A stretch of DNA of 64,000 nt from contig OY744611.1 in NCBI GenBank assembly GCA_963556255.1, forward strand, positions 32,323,603 to 32,387,602, in the 5' to 3' direction. Positions 36,997-47,971 of this stretch are shown in pieces. The first letter of the stretch is position 1, and each line of letters starts with the position of its first letter. Source of the DNA: Allolobophora icterica. Its lineage: Eukaryota; Annelida; Clitellata; Crassiclitellata; Lumbricidae. The notes below the pieces were generated by a model, which was given only the letters and a program-made list of their open reading frames with translations, was not told the origin of the DNA and did not search any database. The position numbers and the translations under genes were made by a program.

Positions 36997-37175
36997 CAGA
37001 GGCGGCGCTACACCAGGGTGAGCCAGGGCAAATGCCCTGGTAAAAAAACCTTTGCCCTGGTTGTTGCCCTGCCAGAATTTTTGCCCTGTCCACAATTTGT
37101 TCATGGCATAAATCGCCCCCTGCACTGGTTTCTCGTATGACTGCCCTGGTTATCCCTGGTTACAAAAAGTGTCTG
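36997..37175. mobile_element. hAT-like MITE (179 bp) in intron 5 of AKR copy 2
   Basis: It is flanked by perfect TAAGCCGG copies (36989-36996 and 37176-37183). AKR copy 1 has the empty site CATTAAGTCAGTCAATAAGC at 25401-25420. The ends are CAGAGGCGGCGC and, reversed, CAGACACTTTT, so inverted repeats are short. The interior repeats GCCCTGG several times. Confidence 0.85.
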
Positions 37176-37316
37176 TAAGCCGGTCAATAAGCGAGCTATT
37201 CAATCATACTAATTGTAGTTGTCCTCAGAGTTTTCCATCTGACCTTTCTTCACCTGTTTTAGGCTACTTTCTGACTACTCTATATTACTAACAAGTTACA
37301 TTGTTTTTTAAACCTT

Positions 37317-37339
37317 ATTATTATTATTATTATTATTAC

Positions 37340-37406
<67 letters not shown>
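37317..37406. repeat. (ATT)n microsatellite
   Basis: About 90 bases of ATT units directly beside the shared L2-like fragment in intron 5 of copy 2. The copy 1 counterpart at about 25550-25577 is much shorter. Confidence 0.95.
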
Positions 37407-37745
37407 TATTGCGAACACTATTAACGCGCGCAAAGTCATTAAGAAATGCGAATCTTAGGCGCGGTTAGTCAGTCGCCAGATGAAGAGCAATTAGATATCC
37501 AGATGTTTGATAGCCAGTGAGAAGTAGTGAGTTTTGAGGCATTGCTTGAAAGAAGAAGAGGTCGAGCAGCGATAAACATTAGGAGTCGGTTCCATTCCTT
37601 CGGAGCTGCAACACGAAATGCACCAGAGCCCATGGCAGTGCTACATCTAGGCTCAACCAAAATACCCATAACTGAAGACCGCAGACTATGTGGTGGAATG
37701 TAAGGAGAGATTAGTGGTAGAAGGCAGGTAGGAGGGCACATTGTG
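37407..37745 (-). mobile_element. L2-like LINE 3' fragment in intron 5 of AKR copy 2
   Basis: Minus-strand frame 37741-37469 contains LRSSVMGILVEPRCSTAMGS and AFRVAAPKEWNRLLMFIAAR, the C-terminal pattern of L2/CR1 reverse transcriptases. It is orthologous in position to 25570-25930 in copy 1. Confidence 0.7.
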
Positions 37746-37814
37746 TTGATTATATTGACATTGGTTAACTTACCTTTTTGGCTGTTACTGGATTACTTTC
37801 CTTTTACCTTTGCC

Positions 37815-38199
37815 ACTGGCGGCGACCTTATTTGACAGATGGGGGGATACGAGAGACTTTTTAACCAGGGGCGTCTATCCCCCCCTAAGTCTTTGGAGAA
37901 ACGTCCTTTTCCCCCTCTTCTTCCCCCTCCCCGTTCCTTCCCCTCTAAAATGCTGACACACACTGACATATCTCCCCCCCCCCGTATTTCTTGGATGGAG
38001 CATTTGCTCCAAGGTTTCTATGGTGTAGACGCCCCGTTTTTAAAACTAAACTGGTCAAAACAGAGGTGACGCGGAAAAAAATTTGGTGACCTGTTTGGTG
38101 TTTCTTCAAAATGTGGGGGATAACTGTATACGGTGTGTCCCCCCACTCTTGAAGGTGGAGGTCTTTTCCCTCTCGACCACCTTAAACGGGCGCCCATGG
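37815..38199. mobile_element. hAT-like MITE (~385 bp) in intron 5 of AKR copy 2
   Basis: The left end CACTGGCGGCGACC and the subterminal TTGACAGATGG match, in complement, the right side of the MITE at 56327-56535. The flanks are CCTTTGCC and CCTTTACC. AKR copy 1 has an uninterrupted GCCTTTGCCTTTTCC at 25967-25981. Two runs of C and several TTTTCCC blocks fill the interior. Confidence 0.75.
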
Positions 38200-38869
38200 C
38201 CTTTACCTTTTCCGGGGTTAACTCACCTTGTCCAAATTTCTTTGCTGTAGCTTCATCTTAACCTTGTTAATTGTCTTAGCCTGTGTTTTACTTACCTTGC
38301 CAACTATACATTACTTGCCTCTATTTACGTTACTCTGCCGTACCTTCCTTGCCATATTGTCCCTTATTTTGTTAGAGGTCTACTGACTGGGAAATTCAAG
38401 CGCGAAGACCACAACACTTCAGCGACCCTGGCCGGAACTCGTCTTGGCTGGGTTGCCGAGAAACCGGCGGAAAGAGCCATTTTTGCAACACCAGACATTG
38501 AGACTTTACGCAACAATGAAGACTTTTGGAAACTGATGGACACAGTTGAAGCGATTGGCAAACAGCATGGTATGTGTATTAAAGTCTCACACTGCTTGTT
38601 CAAATTCTTCAACTGATGCAGGTGTAGAAACATTTCAGCAATTGCTACGGTGCAACTTTTGAGTTCTGTTTGGTGGCCATTTTCCAGCACCTGTGTGAAG
38701 TCCGTAAAGTACTTTAAGAAAATATTCAGGTACACAGAATGGATACACTGGTCAGCCAGTTGGTTAATTCATTCAGGTGCAAATTCTGCGTTCTTATGTT
38801 CCAGAAATCGTGTGAGATCCTTAACAGGGACTTTTACAAATAATGATGCATAGGCCTGTACATGGCGTG

Positions 38870-39068
38870 GATATGGGGGACGCGGTGGTGTAGCGGTATG
38901 TTCTGTACCTTGTAACCGGAAGGTCGCAGGTTCAAATCTACCTCAAGCTACTGCGTAGCGACCCAGCGCCATCAATGTTCTGTCGTATGGCCGTGTGCAC
39001 TTCTGAACTTTGGAAGGACAAATAAACTTATCAAAATACTGTTGTATTGTATTGTATTGTATTGTATA
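38870..39068 (+). mobile_element. tRNA-derived SINE with (ATTGT)n tail in intron 6 of AKR copy 2
   Basis: The head has GTGGTGTAGCGGTATGT (box A-like) and GCAGGTTCAAATCT (box B-like), followed by an unrelated body and a tail of five ATTGT units. The corresponding place in copy 1 is uninterrupted. It is a different family from the two SINEs at 3250 and 6325. Confidence 0.8.
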
Positions 39069-39481
39069 TGCCGGTAAATTGTGATTGATTGGTTGGTTGT
39101 TTTCCTTTAACTGTGTACTGTATAGAAAAAGGCACTAGAAAAATTTAGACATGTGGTTGGTGGTTGCCTTGACCACGTTTTCCTACCTAACTACCTCATA
39201 TCTTTATGTTTCCGCATTGTTGTTTGTTGTTTTCTAAAGGTAAGAGTCCGGGCCAGGTGTCACTTCGTTGGTGTCTGCAGAAGGACTTTATTCCATCCGT
39301 TATCATTGGCGCCAAGACGATTCAGCAGCTGGAAGAGAATATGGCCGCTGGAGCCGGGTGGAAGCTCACTGATGAAGAGGTAACAACTGTTGGATTAATA
39401 CGCAGTATATGAACCACTGATTTATCCTTCATATGTAGCACCCAGTGATAAAGCGAATACACTGACTCTTTACAAGTGCGG

Positions 39482-39769
39482 CGAGTATCGAATAACAAGA
39501 AAGAGGTATAAGGCCCACTATCCGTTTTGATTGCAGGTCTCTGTTTGGACATTGTCAACCTTCCGTATGATTAAATTTGTTAAGAGACCGGTTGGGACCG
39601 GAACGGCGTTTTGGTTCTTTTTTGACGAGTATCGAATAACAAGAAAGAGGTATAAGGCCCACTATCCGTTTTGATTGCAGGTCTCTGTTTGGACATTGTC
39701 AACCTTCCGTATGATTAAATTTGTTAAGAGACCGGTTGGGACCGGAACGGCGTTTTGGTTCTTTTTTGA
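39482..39769. repeat. Perfect 144-bp tandem duplication in intron 7 of AKR copy 2
   Basis: Units 39482-39625 and 39626-39769 read identically by eye, each starting CGAGTATCGAATAACAAG and ending GGTTCTTTTTTGA. Copy 1 has one diverged unit at about 27000-27145. Confidence 0.92.
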
Positions 39770-39976
39770 CGACAGGTATTTTTAGGCAGGATTCACAAGA
39801 ACATTTTGTTTTATCCAATATTTAGCTAGAAACTTAGAGATAAAATAGCGCCAGACGCCAGCGTTTCGGTTATTTTTGTTTAGGATGGGTTCCCTGATTA
39901 TATTTTAATTTAAATAGCATAGAATTTTTCTCTGCCTATAAAGATACATCTAGTCCAATCTGACCGAGCCAAATAT

Positions 39977-40887
39977 CAGACTTGTTGTCCTCGAGACCAA
40001 GGTCTTGGTCTCGAGTGCATTCGAGTTCGTTTTTAAAAGTCTTGGTCTTTTTCTTGGTCTTGAGACCAAAAGTCTTGGTCTTGGTCTTGGTCTTGAGGTT
40101 CAAAGTCTTGGTCTTGGTCTTGAGGTTCAACGCCTTGGTCTTGGTTTTTCAAGACCAAGACCATGACCGGCTGTCAATATGAACAGTCATTTTACAAAAA
40201 TCAAGAATTTAAAAATTTATCAATCCTGTTTGCATCATAGCCCAAGACAAATACCTACGGACGGATGCAAGTCTTGTTGGTCAGGAAAACCCATCGGCAG
40301 CAGCAGCTAAAGTTATGCTGTGTCTGGAAGTTTTGCCGAGACTTTCCCTGAAGCCAGACGGTCTGATAAACCATGGGAGGATTTCAAAAAGGCTCACGAT
40401 TTGTACATTTACTGTGTCAGTCTGTGTGTGCCAACGACTTCAGCACATGTAGAACGTATTTTTTCACATGGCGGAATTTTTATGAGGCCCCAAAGGCACG
40501 TCTTGGTCAGAAAATTCTGAGCGAATTGCTTTTATAAAATACAAAAGGCATTTGGAATAACATTTTGCATGAAGAAATTTTGTAAATATGAATTCAGAAT
40601 TCTCTGCAGTCTGCATTTAGAATTCATTTGCCTGAATAAAATAAACGACTCACGTTTTCATTCAAATAGCGAGTAGTCCGACTTGACAATTTTTTTGTAA
40701 GGAAAAGAAGTCTTGGGCTGACTGTGATTTTTGGGTCTTGGTTTCGGTCTTGGTCTTGAGGTTCAAAGTCTTGGTCTTGGTCTCGAGGTTCAAAGTCTTG
40801 GTCTTGGTCTCGAGGTTCAAAGTCTTGGTCTTGGTCTCGAGGTTGAAAATCTTGGTCTTGAGGTTTAAGGTCTTGACAACAAGACTG
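39977..40887 (+). mobile_element. hAT element (911 bp) with AAGACC arrays, copy B
   Basis: The ends are CAGACTTGTTGTCC and, in reverse complement, CAGTCTTGTTGTC. The flanks are CCAAATAT at 39969-39976 and 40888-40895. Subterminal arrays of GGTCTTGAGGTTCAA-type units fill both sides. The plus strand encodes a hAT dimerisation remnant: VPTTSAHVERIFSHGG and FMRPQRH (40320-40520). It lies in intron 7 of AKR copy 2. Confidence 0.93.
40320..40520 (+). pseudogene. hAT transposase dimerisation-domain remnant
   Basis: About 66 codons with the hAT C-terminal pattern: a VP(A/T)TSAxVER(I/V)FS core, then a Gly-Gly and MRPxR. The catalytic regions upstream are missing, so the host element depended on a transposase made elsewhere. 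Confidence 0.75.
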
Positions 40888-41365
40888 CCAAATATAGAGA
40901 AGATCTTGTGTAACACGCAGGTGCGATTTGTGGTTGGCAGCAATGGTGGAAGACCTATGAGCAGATGTAAAATAAAGGAGGAATATGTATATTTAATGAG
41001 AGATAGTCTGATCCATTGGAGGACACCCATTGGGAGAACCGAAATGTGCCATATATACAGTATATAATATACTAAAACAGTAGGGAAAAGAGCTTTTGAC
41101 AGAAATTGAATTTATGAGATATTAATATTGGAAGATGGTCAGTTATGGAAGTTTTCCAATCCCATAAAAATGTCGCTTTGTACTGTAAGAAGACAGTTGT
41201 TCTGCATTTCTCTATGTAAATTGACGTAATATTGAACATTATGTCTGCTGACAGATGAATCACCTCGATGACGCTTCGAGCTTTGCTGGCCCAATTCCGA
41301 AATATCCATACCAGACGATCGACATGTGGAATAAAATGTCAAATCGCACTCGGCCAAAGCTGTGA

Positions 41366-42368
41366 TTCGCTTCGGCAGTGTTCTTCGGGAGATTTTCTTT
41401 AATGGCTCTAGGTGATTCCAGCAATTAGGCCTAAATATGAATTTAGATTAGGCCTACAATTAATGTAATGCAAGAGAAATATGGTAATGGATTGTTTTCA
41501 GGAAATTAATTTTGCTTAGGTGATATCTAGGGCATTATTTATATGCAGTGCCTTTAAATGACTATTGTTGTACTTTAAAGTGATTGCTGCTTAATTGAAT
41601 CAATTATATCTGATTACTTTGATTCATTAAGTGATTGATTCACTTACTTAATACTGTACTTGTTTATTTGTTCAATGAACAAACAGTATTGATTGCTCCT
41701 ATATCGTGGCTGTTGGCTTTTCCAACTGGATGCCTGCATAAAGTTTTCTGCTGTTAGTTCCAAACTGTAGAGTTGTATAAGTAGGCTATAAAGTTTGACT
41801 TTTCTAACTGTTGATAATATTGCTTCGTTTTTACTCGCATTCTGCTACTTTTTCACTGCTTGTATACGCACTGTTATTATAAAGTGTGGTTGTTTTCTGG
41901 CATTAACAAGGATTACATACTTGCTTATTTATTAAAACTTTATCATTTATTGATGTTCAGATTCATTCGCTGGGCTCACGTTTCATTTAACTTTCACATA
42001 TGGTGGACAGCTAAAATGAACAATCGGAGAGTGACGGCAGGGGCCAGCACTCTTCTTAATTTCATTTCTAACTACGGCTTCTCCAAACAATGCTTCCCAA
42101 ACTTTAATGCCTTACCTCCCTCGCATATTGATGCTTTTATACTGAAGTTGAAAACTACCAGCTTGTTCACGAGCGCTGTGTCAAGTCAAAGGGTTGCCAC
42201 ACTGCAGATGGTCAAGGGAAGCTAGGATTCCGGTTTCCTGAGAAATCAGTGAGAGGAGGCAGAGGAGTTAAGAATTTTTCTAGGAACTGACTGCGTTATA
42301 GTTAATTTCCATTTTTCGTATTGTATTACAAGTGAAGCTTCCATATTTCACAGTATAACCTTGGAGAT
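41366..42368. other. 3' flank of AKR copy 2
   Basis: The first 270 bases match 16-265 after copy 0, and 41789-42110 match 5991-6320. No gene is supported: the frame at 41860-42225 covers conserved spacer without a codon-level pattern. Confidence 0.65.
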
Positions 42369-42376
42369 AAGGTGCT

Positions 42377-43775
42377 CAGGGCCGGCGCCAGAGAATTTGG
42401 CGCCCTAGGCGAAACCTGTCGCACTGCGCCCCTGGCAAGTGCGATAACTAGGCCTAATTAATATTAAATTAATCAAGTTAATATTACCTTTACACAGGAA
42501 AGCAGAGGAATGCTGCATCTTTAATTTAGTATCGTTGATTCGTAGTTCATTGTAATCATCTAAGAATCAATATTGCTTCTAAATTAAACAAAAAATATGG
42601 CATTTAATAAATGTTAAATTTTAAATTTAGGCATAATTAAAGTAATAGCCTGGAACTGCATTAGCTATGCAGCCTATGCTGTATGGTCTAACACGTTTAA
42701 TGGGAATTTAAAATGTAAATATTAATTAATTAATGATACAGTGCACAGTTTCATTTAAACATTTCGTAACTCCTGTGGCTACGTTTACTAAGTCCTAGTC
42801 CTACCTACGTGCGAAGTCTGTACAAATATAATGTAATTTCAAAATTTGATTTTTCGCGCTTTCTGTTTAGCAAATGTAGAAACGAGAAGCAGATTACGCA
42901 TGTACTACTTAAAAAATTAAAGCAACAAGAACTAGGCCTACTACTCTTAATTTAGAAGTTCCTTACCATTAGTTGAGTCTTAGTTTCTTTTTCAAGAGAG
43001 CTTTGAAATTTGAATACTGCAATCGTGTGTAGACAATGTAGATTGTAGAGTGTACAGGCAACAAGGCGTGTAGAGAGACATTGAGACAGACAGACTACGA
43101 CAGAGACAGAGCGAGAGAAAACGAGAGAAAACGAGAGAGAGACAGATACAGACAAGACAGAGAGTGAGTGAGAGAGAGAGAGAGAGCGAGAGAGAGAGAG
43201 CGAGAGAGAGAGAGCGCAAAAGACATACGAACAAGGCAAACTATTTCAGGCATATCTTAGCGCTGCAGAGCTGTGAGATTATGCAGTTAAAGTGTGCCGT
43301 GGTTGTACATCAAAAAGAGAGAATCTGGCTCATGTGCAGCTGGGGGTCGAACAAGGTCAATTACTCCGACACATCAGGGTATACCCTAGTACATGTATAG
43401 ACAAATACCACACATCCCGGCCGCATCCGTCATCATACACACTGTAGTTCAGACTGCAGAGAGGCTGAGACATACACGCAGTACACGGGCTTTTTGAACA
43501 CCGTAGGCAGCGGCTAAATATGTCGATGGAACAATTAACCCAATTTAAAATGTGTGCGCTTGGAGGAAAATGAAAGAATAGGGCCCTAAAGCAGAATGTG
43601 ACAGAGGGTGCGTACGCACCTTAAGCGCCTTGTATGGCTAGGCCTACGCCTCTGGACTGGCAAAACGTCGCGGCAATGGTTTAAAAAATATTTCTTTGTG
43701 TAGCTTTTCTGTCGCCCCCAGAAATGTGCCGCCCTAGGCGACCGCCTAGTTCGCCTAGTGGTTAAACCGGCCCTG
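42377..43775. mobile_element. hAT element (1.4 kb), non-autonomous
   Basis: The ends are CAGGGCCGGCGCC and, in reverse complement, CAGGGCCGGTTTAACC. The flanks are AAGGTGCT at 42369-42376 and 43776-43783. Both ends carry GGCGCCCTAGGCG / CGCCCTAGGCGACC blocks. A GA-rich purine tract lies at 43081-43216. No transposase is recognised. Confidence 0.93.
43081..43216. repeat. Purine (GA)n tract inside the hAT element
   Basis: Almost pure purine sequence of GAGA, GAGC and GAAAAC units, about 135 bases. The Ser/Leu-rich minus-strand frames are artefacts. Confidence 0.9.
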
Positions 43776-44169
43776 AAGGTGCTCATTAGCAGCCGTGGTG
43801 AAGGATCCCACTTAATTGATTGAAAAAAATGAGCAAGGTTGATGTTAGTTGGTCGCTACATAAAAACGTGTACATTTACAGTTTTGGCTCAAGGGCCAAA
43901 GAATAGAAATGTAAATTACATTTCTACTCTTTGGCCCATGGATTTTGTACAATAAGTCCTTGTCTTTGGCCCACAAGCCAAAATTATAACTTGCATTTGT
44001 TCTGAAAAACCCAGACAATGTTTTACTCAAGCTTCTACCACTTAGAAAACCCACTCCTTATTCTCTCCGACCACGTTCTCACGACAGGTTCCTGAACCTT
44101 GTAGACAATAATACAACTGGCTAATTAGTTACTTCTCTGACTGAGGCCATGTAACCAGGTTCGCAGGTG

Positions 44170-46440
44170 TTGACTCGGCTGTGGCTTACATAAATGCCAG
44201 CATTATCAGCATAGTCCAGGGATCTGCTGTAGGTCCGCCATTATATGTGTTTTGGGGGCATCGGACCTCCATCCCAGAAATAGCTGTAACCGAATCGAAA
44301 AATATGCGGATGATATCCATCTGTTGGTTGGTTCGATGCACCTATCCACGGTTGATGGTGAGCTTGCGGCAATAGCGGAGTAGGCTTTGTAAACCAACTT
44401 ACGACTTAGTGAGTCTAAGACGCAACAGATGATTGTCTCTATAGGATCGCCGTCCACCGCTCAACCGCCCCGCCGTTCCTTATCTCTAAGGGCGCCAGAG
44501 TTAAAGAGCTTAATTAAGGTTCTTGGAGTAACCTTAAGATCCGACCTTCGTTTGACTTCGCACATTTAGTCACCTTAAGATCCGACCGTCGTTTGACTTC
44601 GCACATTTAGTCTATACTTGCCGTGGGTTCTTCGTCTATATATTATATGTGTTTTGGGGGCATCGGACCTCCATCCCAGAAATAGCTGTAACCGAATCGA
44701 AAAATATGCGGATGATATATTGTTGCTATCTGACATATATGGAGCCATTGATAGATCTCAGGTCACTCTCCTTGCGCTGTTTGATGTGAGTGCCGCGTTC
44801 GACACTGTTGATCACGACATTCTCTTGCAGCGCCTATCCACTTCTTTTGGCTTCTCTGGCAATGTTCTTGATTGGCTTACCTCCTTTCTGCACGACCGCT
44901 CCTTCATGGTCGTCCACGGATCCACTAGGTCTCCTTGGGTCCCTGCTCCATTTGGCCTGCCTCAGGGCTCTGTCCTTGGCCCCCTTCTTTACATAATCTA
45001 CACTGCCGACCTAGGGTCCCTGCTGGCGGCTGGGTCGGTCCTTAGCCAGTCCTATGCTGACGACCTGCAAGCCTATATACACTGCCCGGCTGTCCGCGCT
45101 GTTGCAGCGGTGGAAACCATGACCCATGCCATGGAGTCCCTGCAGGCCTGGATGTCCTCAAACCGCCTGCGGCTAAACCCCGCCAAGACGCAGTTTATAT
45201 GGCTTGGCACTCCCCAGCAGCTCTGTAAAATAGATCTGTCTTCTCTTGCCTTGCAATTCCCACACCTTGCTTTCTCGACCTCGGTCCGGGACTTGGGAGT
45301 CATCCTGGACCAGGAACTTGCATTCACGCGGCACATAAATCTTCTCTCCCGCAGTTGCTATTACCAGCTCCGGCAACTCAAGGTGATCTCCCGTTCTTTG
45401 TCTCCCGGTGCAGCTTCCACGCTTGTCCATGCTTTTGTTGTTTCTCGATTGGACTACTGCAGTGCCATATATGATGGACTCCCGGCCTGCCGGATTGAGT
45501 CCCTGAACAGAATCCTGCGTACTGCTGCCCGCCTTGTAGGCCGCATCCCCAAGTTTGGCAGAGTGTCTGCGTATATGAGGGATGTCCTCCACTGGCTCCC
45601 CTACCCACAGCGCATCACTTACCGAATCTCTGCCTTGGTCCGGCGGTGCTTTGAAGGTTTGGCCCCTCCATACCTGCGGGAGCTCTGCTGTCCCACCTCA
45701 TGCTCGCAGCGCCGTTCCTCTCTCCGCTCAGCTGCGCAGGCTGAACTTGTTGTTCCCCGCGTGCGGACAACCATACGGCAGCGCCGTGCCTTCTCTGTGG
45801 CTGCCCCCATGACCTGGAATGGGCTTCCTACCAAGCTCCGTCAATTACCGATTGGTCATTTCACCCTGTTTCTTACTGTCCTCAAAACTGCGTTATTTGA
45901 CCGTGGTTGGGCTGGGAGTGCTCCTGAGTAGGCAATCTTGAAGGGGCGCTATATAAAACTACTTTAATAATAATAATAATAATAATATTCACTAAATGTG
46001 CTCCGATCGCATGGTCTCTCGGTGCCTGTTACCCAAGTTGTGGCCAAAGCTACTACCATTGCTAACCTTATGACATTGTATGCCTCGCCGGCCTGGTGGG
46101 AATATACATGTACCAGAGCAGCCGAACGCGACAGGATCAAGCAGCTCGTCGGAGAATGAGGCGTCATGGCCGTTTACACCCTTCGACTCCTTCCGATGCA
46201 GAAATGGCTTCCGAGGCTGATGCTCGCCTTCTTTCGCCTTCTTTCGCCTTCTTTCGGACAGTTCTTACTAATGAAAGACATGTATTACGCCATCTGTTCC
46301 CCCTAACCGACCCAGTGGCCGTGTCCTCCGACCGCGTCCTCATGACTTTTCAATTCCTCGCAAGGACGACTGTAACTGTACACCTAGAGTTTTATATAAA
46401 AAATATATAGGTCTATTGAATTGATTACTTACATCAACTA
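44170..46440 (+). mobile_element. Older LINE fragment hosting a younger L2-like LINE
   Basis: The left part (44190-44610) has QGSAVGPPLYV and a decayed YADD region. It also has a local copy of itself (44233-44315 repeated at 44640-44720) and a tandem 48-bp repeat around GATCCGACC(T/G)TCGTTTGAC. The right part (46000-46380) continues the C-terminal domain: IANLMTLYASPAWWEYTCTR, RMRRHGRLHPSTPSDAEMAS and RHVLRHLFPLTDPV. Between them sits the LINE at 44725-45985. Confidence 0.65.
44725..45985 (+). mobile_element. L2-like LINE, 5'-truncated, long open frame
   Basis: The frame that ends at 45931 is open across the RT: ALFDVSAAFDTVDHDILLQR, QGSVLGPLLYIIYTADLGSL, the YADD box in QSYADDLQAYIHC, and ...MRDVLHWLPYPQRITYRISA at the C-terminus. 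The 3' UTR is short, with GGCGCTATATAAAACTACTT and a (TAA)n tail at 45963-45985. An upstream YADDILLL in the same open frame (about 44700) belongs to the older LINE, so the 437-codon frame from 44618 is a chance fusion. Confidence 0.82.
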
Positions 46441-46839
46441 CCTTTCTGCCATTGAACAACTCATCTAATCCTTTTATTACTCGTGCTGCAACCAGTTAGT
46501 GTATTTAAGTTGCGTTCTGACAGTTTGTAATAGTAACAAACGAAAATTGTTTGATTGACTGACTGATTGATTGTCACCATTTATATAACCGTCAACACTA
46601 ATTTTAAAATCAAGCTTTTGATTAAACAATCGGAGCTCGTTGGGCCGTTACGAGCATTGAAAGCACGTTTACCAATAAACGCAGTTGTGTGTTGTTAGGC
46701 TTATTTTCTTACCAACTAATACAATAAGAATATATATAAATAATATAATAGAACAGAAATGTCATGGACTCATGGCATCAGTCTGTCCACATTGGCATGT
46801 TACGCTTAAGAGTTGCACATAGCAGCACGCGTGAATCCG

Positions 46840-47000
46840 CAGGGCGAGGCGGCGCAGCCGCTCCGGCCACCACAGAGGCCTAGGCGTCGGCCTCTGCCAA
46901 GAGGCAAAGGCAGCGAAGCAGCCCCGGCAGAGGCAGGGAGATGTCGCCCCTCGCCGGCAGGCGCCGCGGCGAAAGGTCGCCCCGGCCTCTGGCGAAAGGC
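46840..47000. other. GC-rich block
   Basis: About 160 bases rich in GGC, GCC and CG, far above the surroundings, with repeated CCTCTGCC / GGCAGAGGC and AGGCCTAGGC. No gene is recognised, and overlapping open frames on both strands reflect lack of stops in GC-rich DNA. Confidence 0.6.
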
Positions 47001-47505
47001 TATTCTTAGCTGGCCACTCCAAATCATCATTATTCGTGCTGGCTCACGGTTACTGAAATTCAGTAAGTCGCTGACCAATTACGTTCATGTTTACATTTTC
47101 CGACGTAATTAAAAGTCAAACGAACTGATTCGAAAAAGCTTACTTTTGGCACACATAGCAAGATTCTTACTTAATCGATAGACTTCCTATAGTCGTTTCA
47201 GACTACGTGGCACAGGTAACGATCTATTCGGTAACAGCGAAGGCTGCGTCCCGTACTCCTCTGTGAAAGAAAGCATGCGGGCTGCGGTTCGCTTCCCGAA
47301 GGTGGCTTATTTGAGAGATTTAAACATCTCGGGCTAGCACGGTCCGTACACGGAGACCTTAAAATGGCGTGGCACCCATTCAAACGGGCAGCGGTGGTGA
47401 AGGATATCACCCGATCAGTTCATTGAAAAATGAGCAGGGTTGAGGCCATACGATCGCTATAGAAAATTGCGTACATTTACATTTAGATTCAAGCTGCGTT
47501 TTATA

Positions 47506-47573
47506 TTAGGAGTGTCTGTCTATCCGTTGTTTCTAATTAATATTAGAAACTACGGATAGACAGACACTCCTAA
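47506..47573. repeat. Perfect hairpin-forming inverted repeat
   Basis: TTAGGAGTGTCTGTCTATCC and its complement frame a TTTCTAATTAATATTAGAAA-type centre, giving nearly 68 bases of self-complementary sequence. It is followed by a second small inverted repeat, GCCCGTG...GGGC (47577-47594). Confidence 0.85.
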
Positions 47574-47627
47574 AATGCCCGTGTTAGAACGGGCAATCGT
47601 CAAGTATATATGAAACCAATATGTATA

Positions 47628-47630
<3 letters not shown>

Positions 47631-47674
<44 letters not shown>

Positions 47675-47971
47675 CTCTTGCTGCAATCAGTGTATTCAAG
47701 TTGCGTTACGAGCATTGAAAGCACGATTGTTACTAATACAAACTGTCAGAACGCAACTTGAATACACTAACTGGTTGCAGCACGAGTAATAAAAGGATAA
47801 GATGAGTTGTTCAAAGGCAGAAAGGTAGTTGATGTAAGTAATCAATTCAATATATATATATCTGAAAATAAAACACGATATATATACTTTATATATACAC
47901 TATATATACACTATATATATATATATAGTGTATATATAAAGTGTTTTATTTTCAGATATATATATATATAT
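47631..47971. repeat. TA repeats and AT-rich hairpin
   Basis: A TA run at 47631-47673 and a large AT-rich palindrome at about 47860-47960, whose arms end in ATCTGAAAATAAAACAC. The LTR retrotransposon inserted into the TA run on its right side. ATATCTGAAAATAAAACAC occurs again at 54265-54285. Confidence 0.8.

Larger units (their letters stand above)
33622..41365 (+). pseudogene. Aldo-keto reductase copy 2 (8 exons, frameshift in exon 4)
   Basis: Exons: 33622-33735, 34171-34316, 35782-35944, 36118-36290, 36713-36810, 38376-38569, 39240-39379, 41255-41365. Splice sites and phases match copy 1, except that exon 4 is 173 rather than 174 bases. One A is missing in CTGGCA-GGTGCGC at 36186-36196, where copies 1 and 3 have CTGGCAAAGTGCGC and CTGGCAAGGTGCGC. 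The shifted frame stops at TGA 36208-36210, after about 171 residues, which keeps the D/Y/K/H tetrad but removes half the barrel. The remaining exons are otherwise clean, including IPYSPLKGGLLTGK, so the loss is recent or is a sequence error. Introns 1 and 3 are much shorter than in copies 1 and 3. Confidence 0.82.
46405..47865. repeat. Unit bounded by ~140-bp inverted repeats
   Basis: 46405-46540 (TTGAATTGATTACTTACATC, CTACCTTTCTGCC, TTGCGTTCTGACAG) recurs inverted at 47720-47862 with only a few changes. Between them are the GC-rich block (46840-47000), part of a spacer repeat also seen at 43787-43870, a short hairpin and a TA run. It may be a DNA transposon with long inverted ends, but no duplication or coding region was identified. 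Confidence 0.65.

Noticed and set aside
42952..43239. Ser/Leu-rich minus-strand ORFs
   Set aside because: They are translations of the GA-rich purine tract inside the hAT element.
46762..47112. Overlapping Arg/Ala/Gly-rich ORFs on both strands
   Set aside because: They come from the GC-rich block, where stops are rare; no domain or start context supports them.
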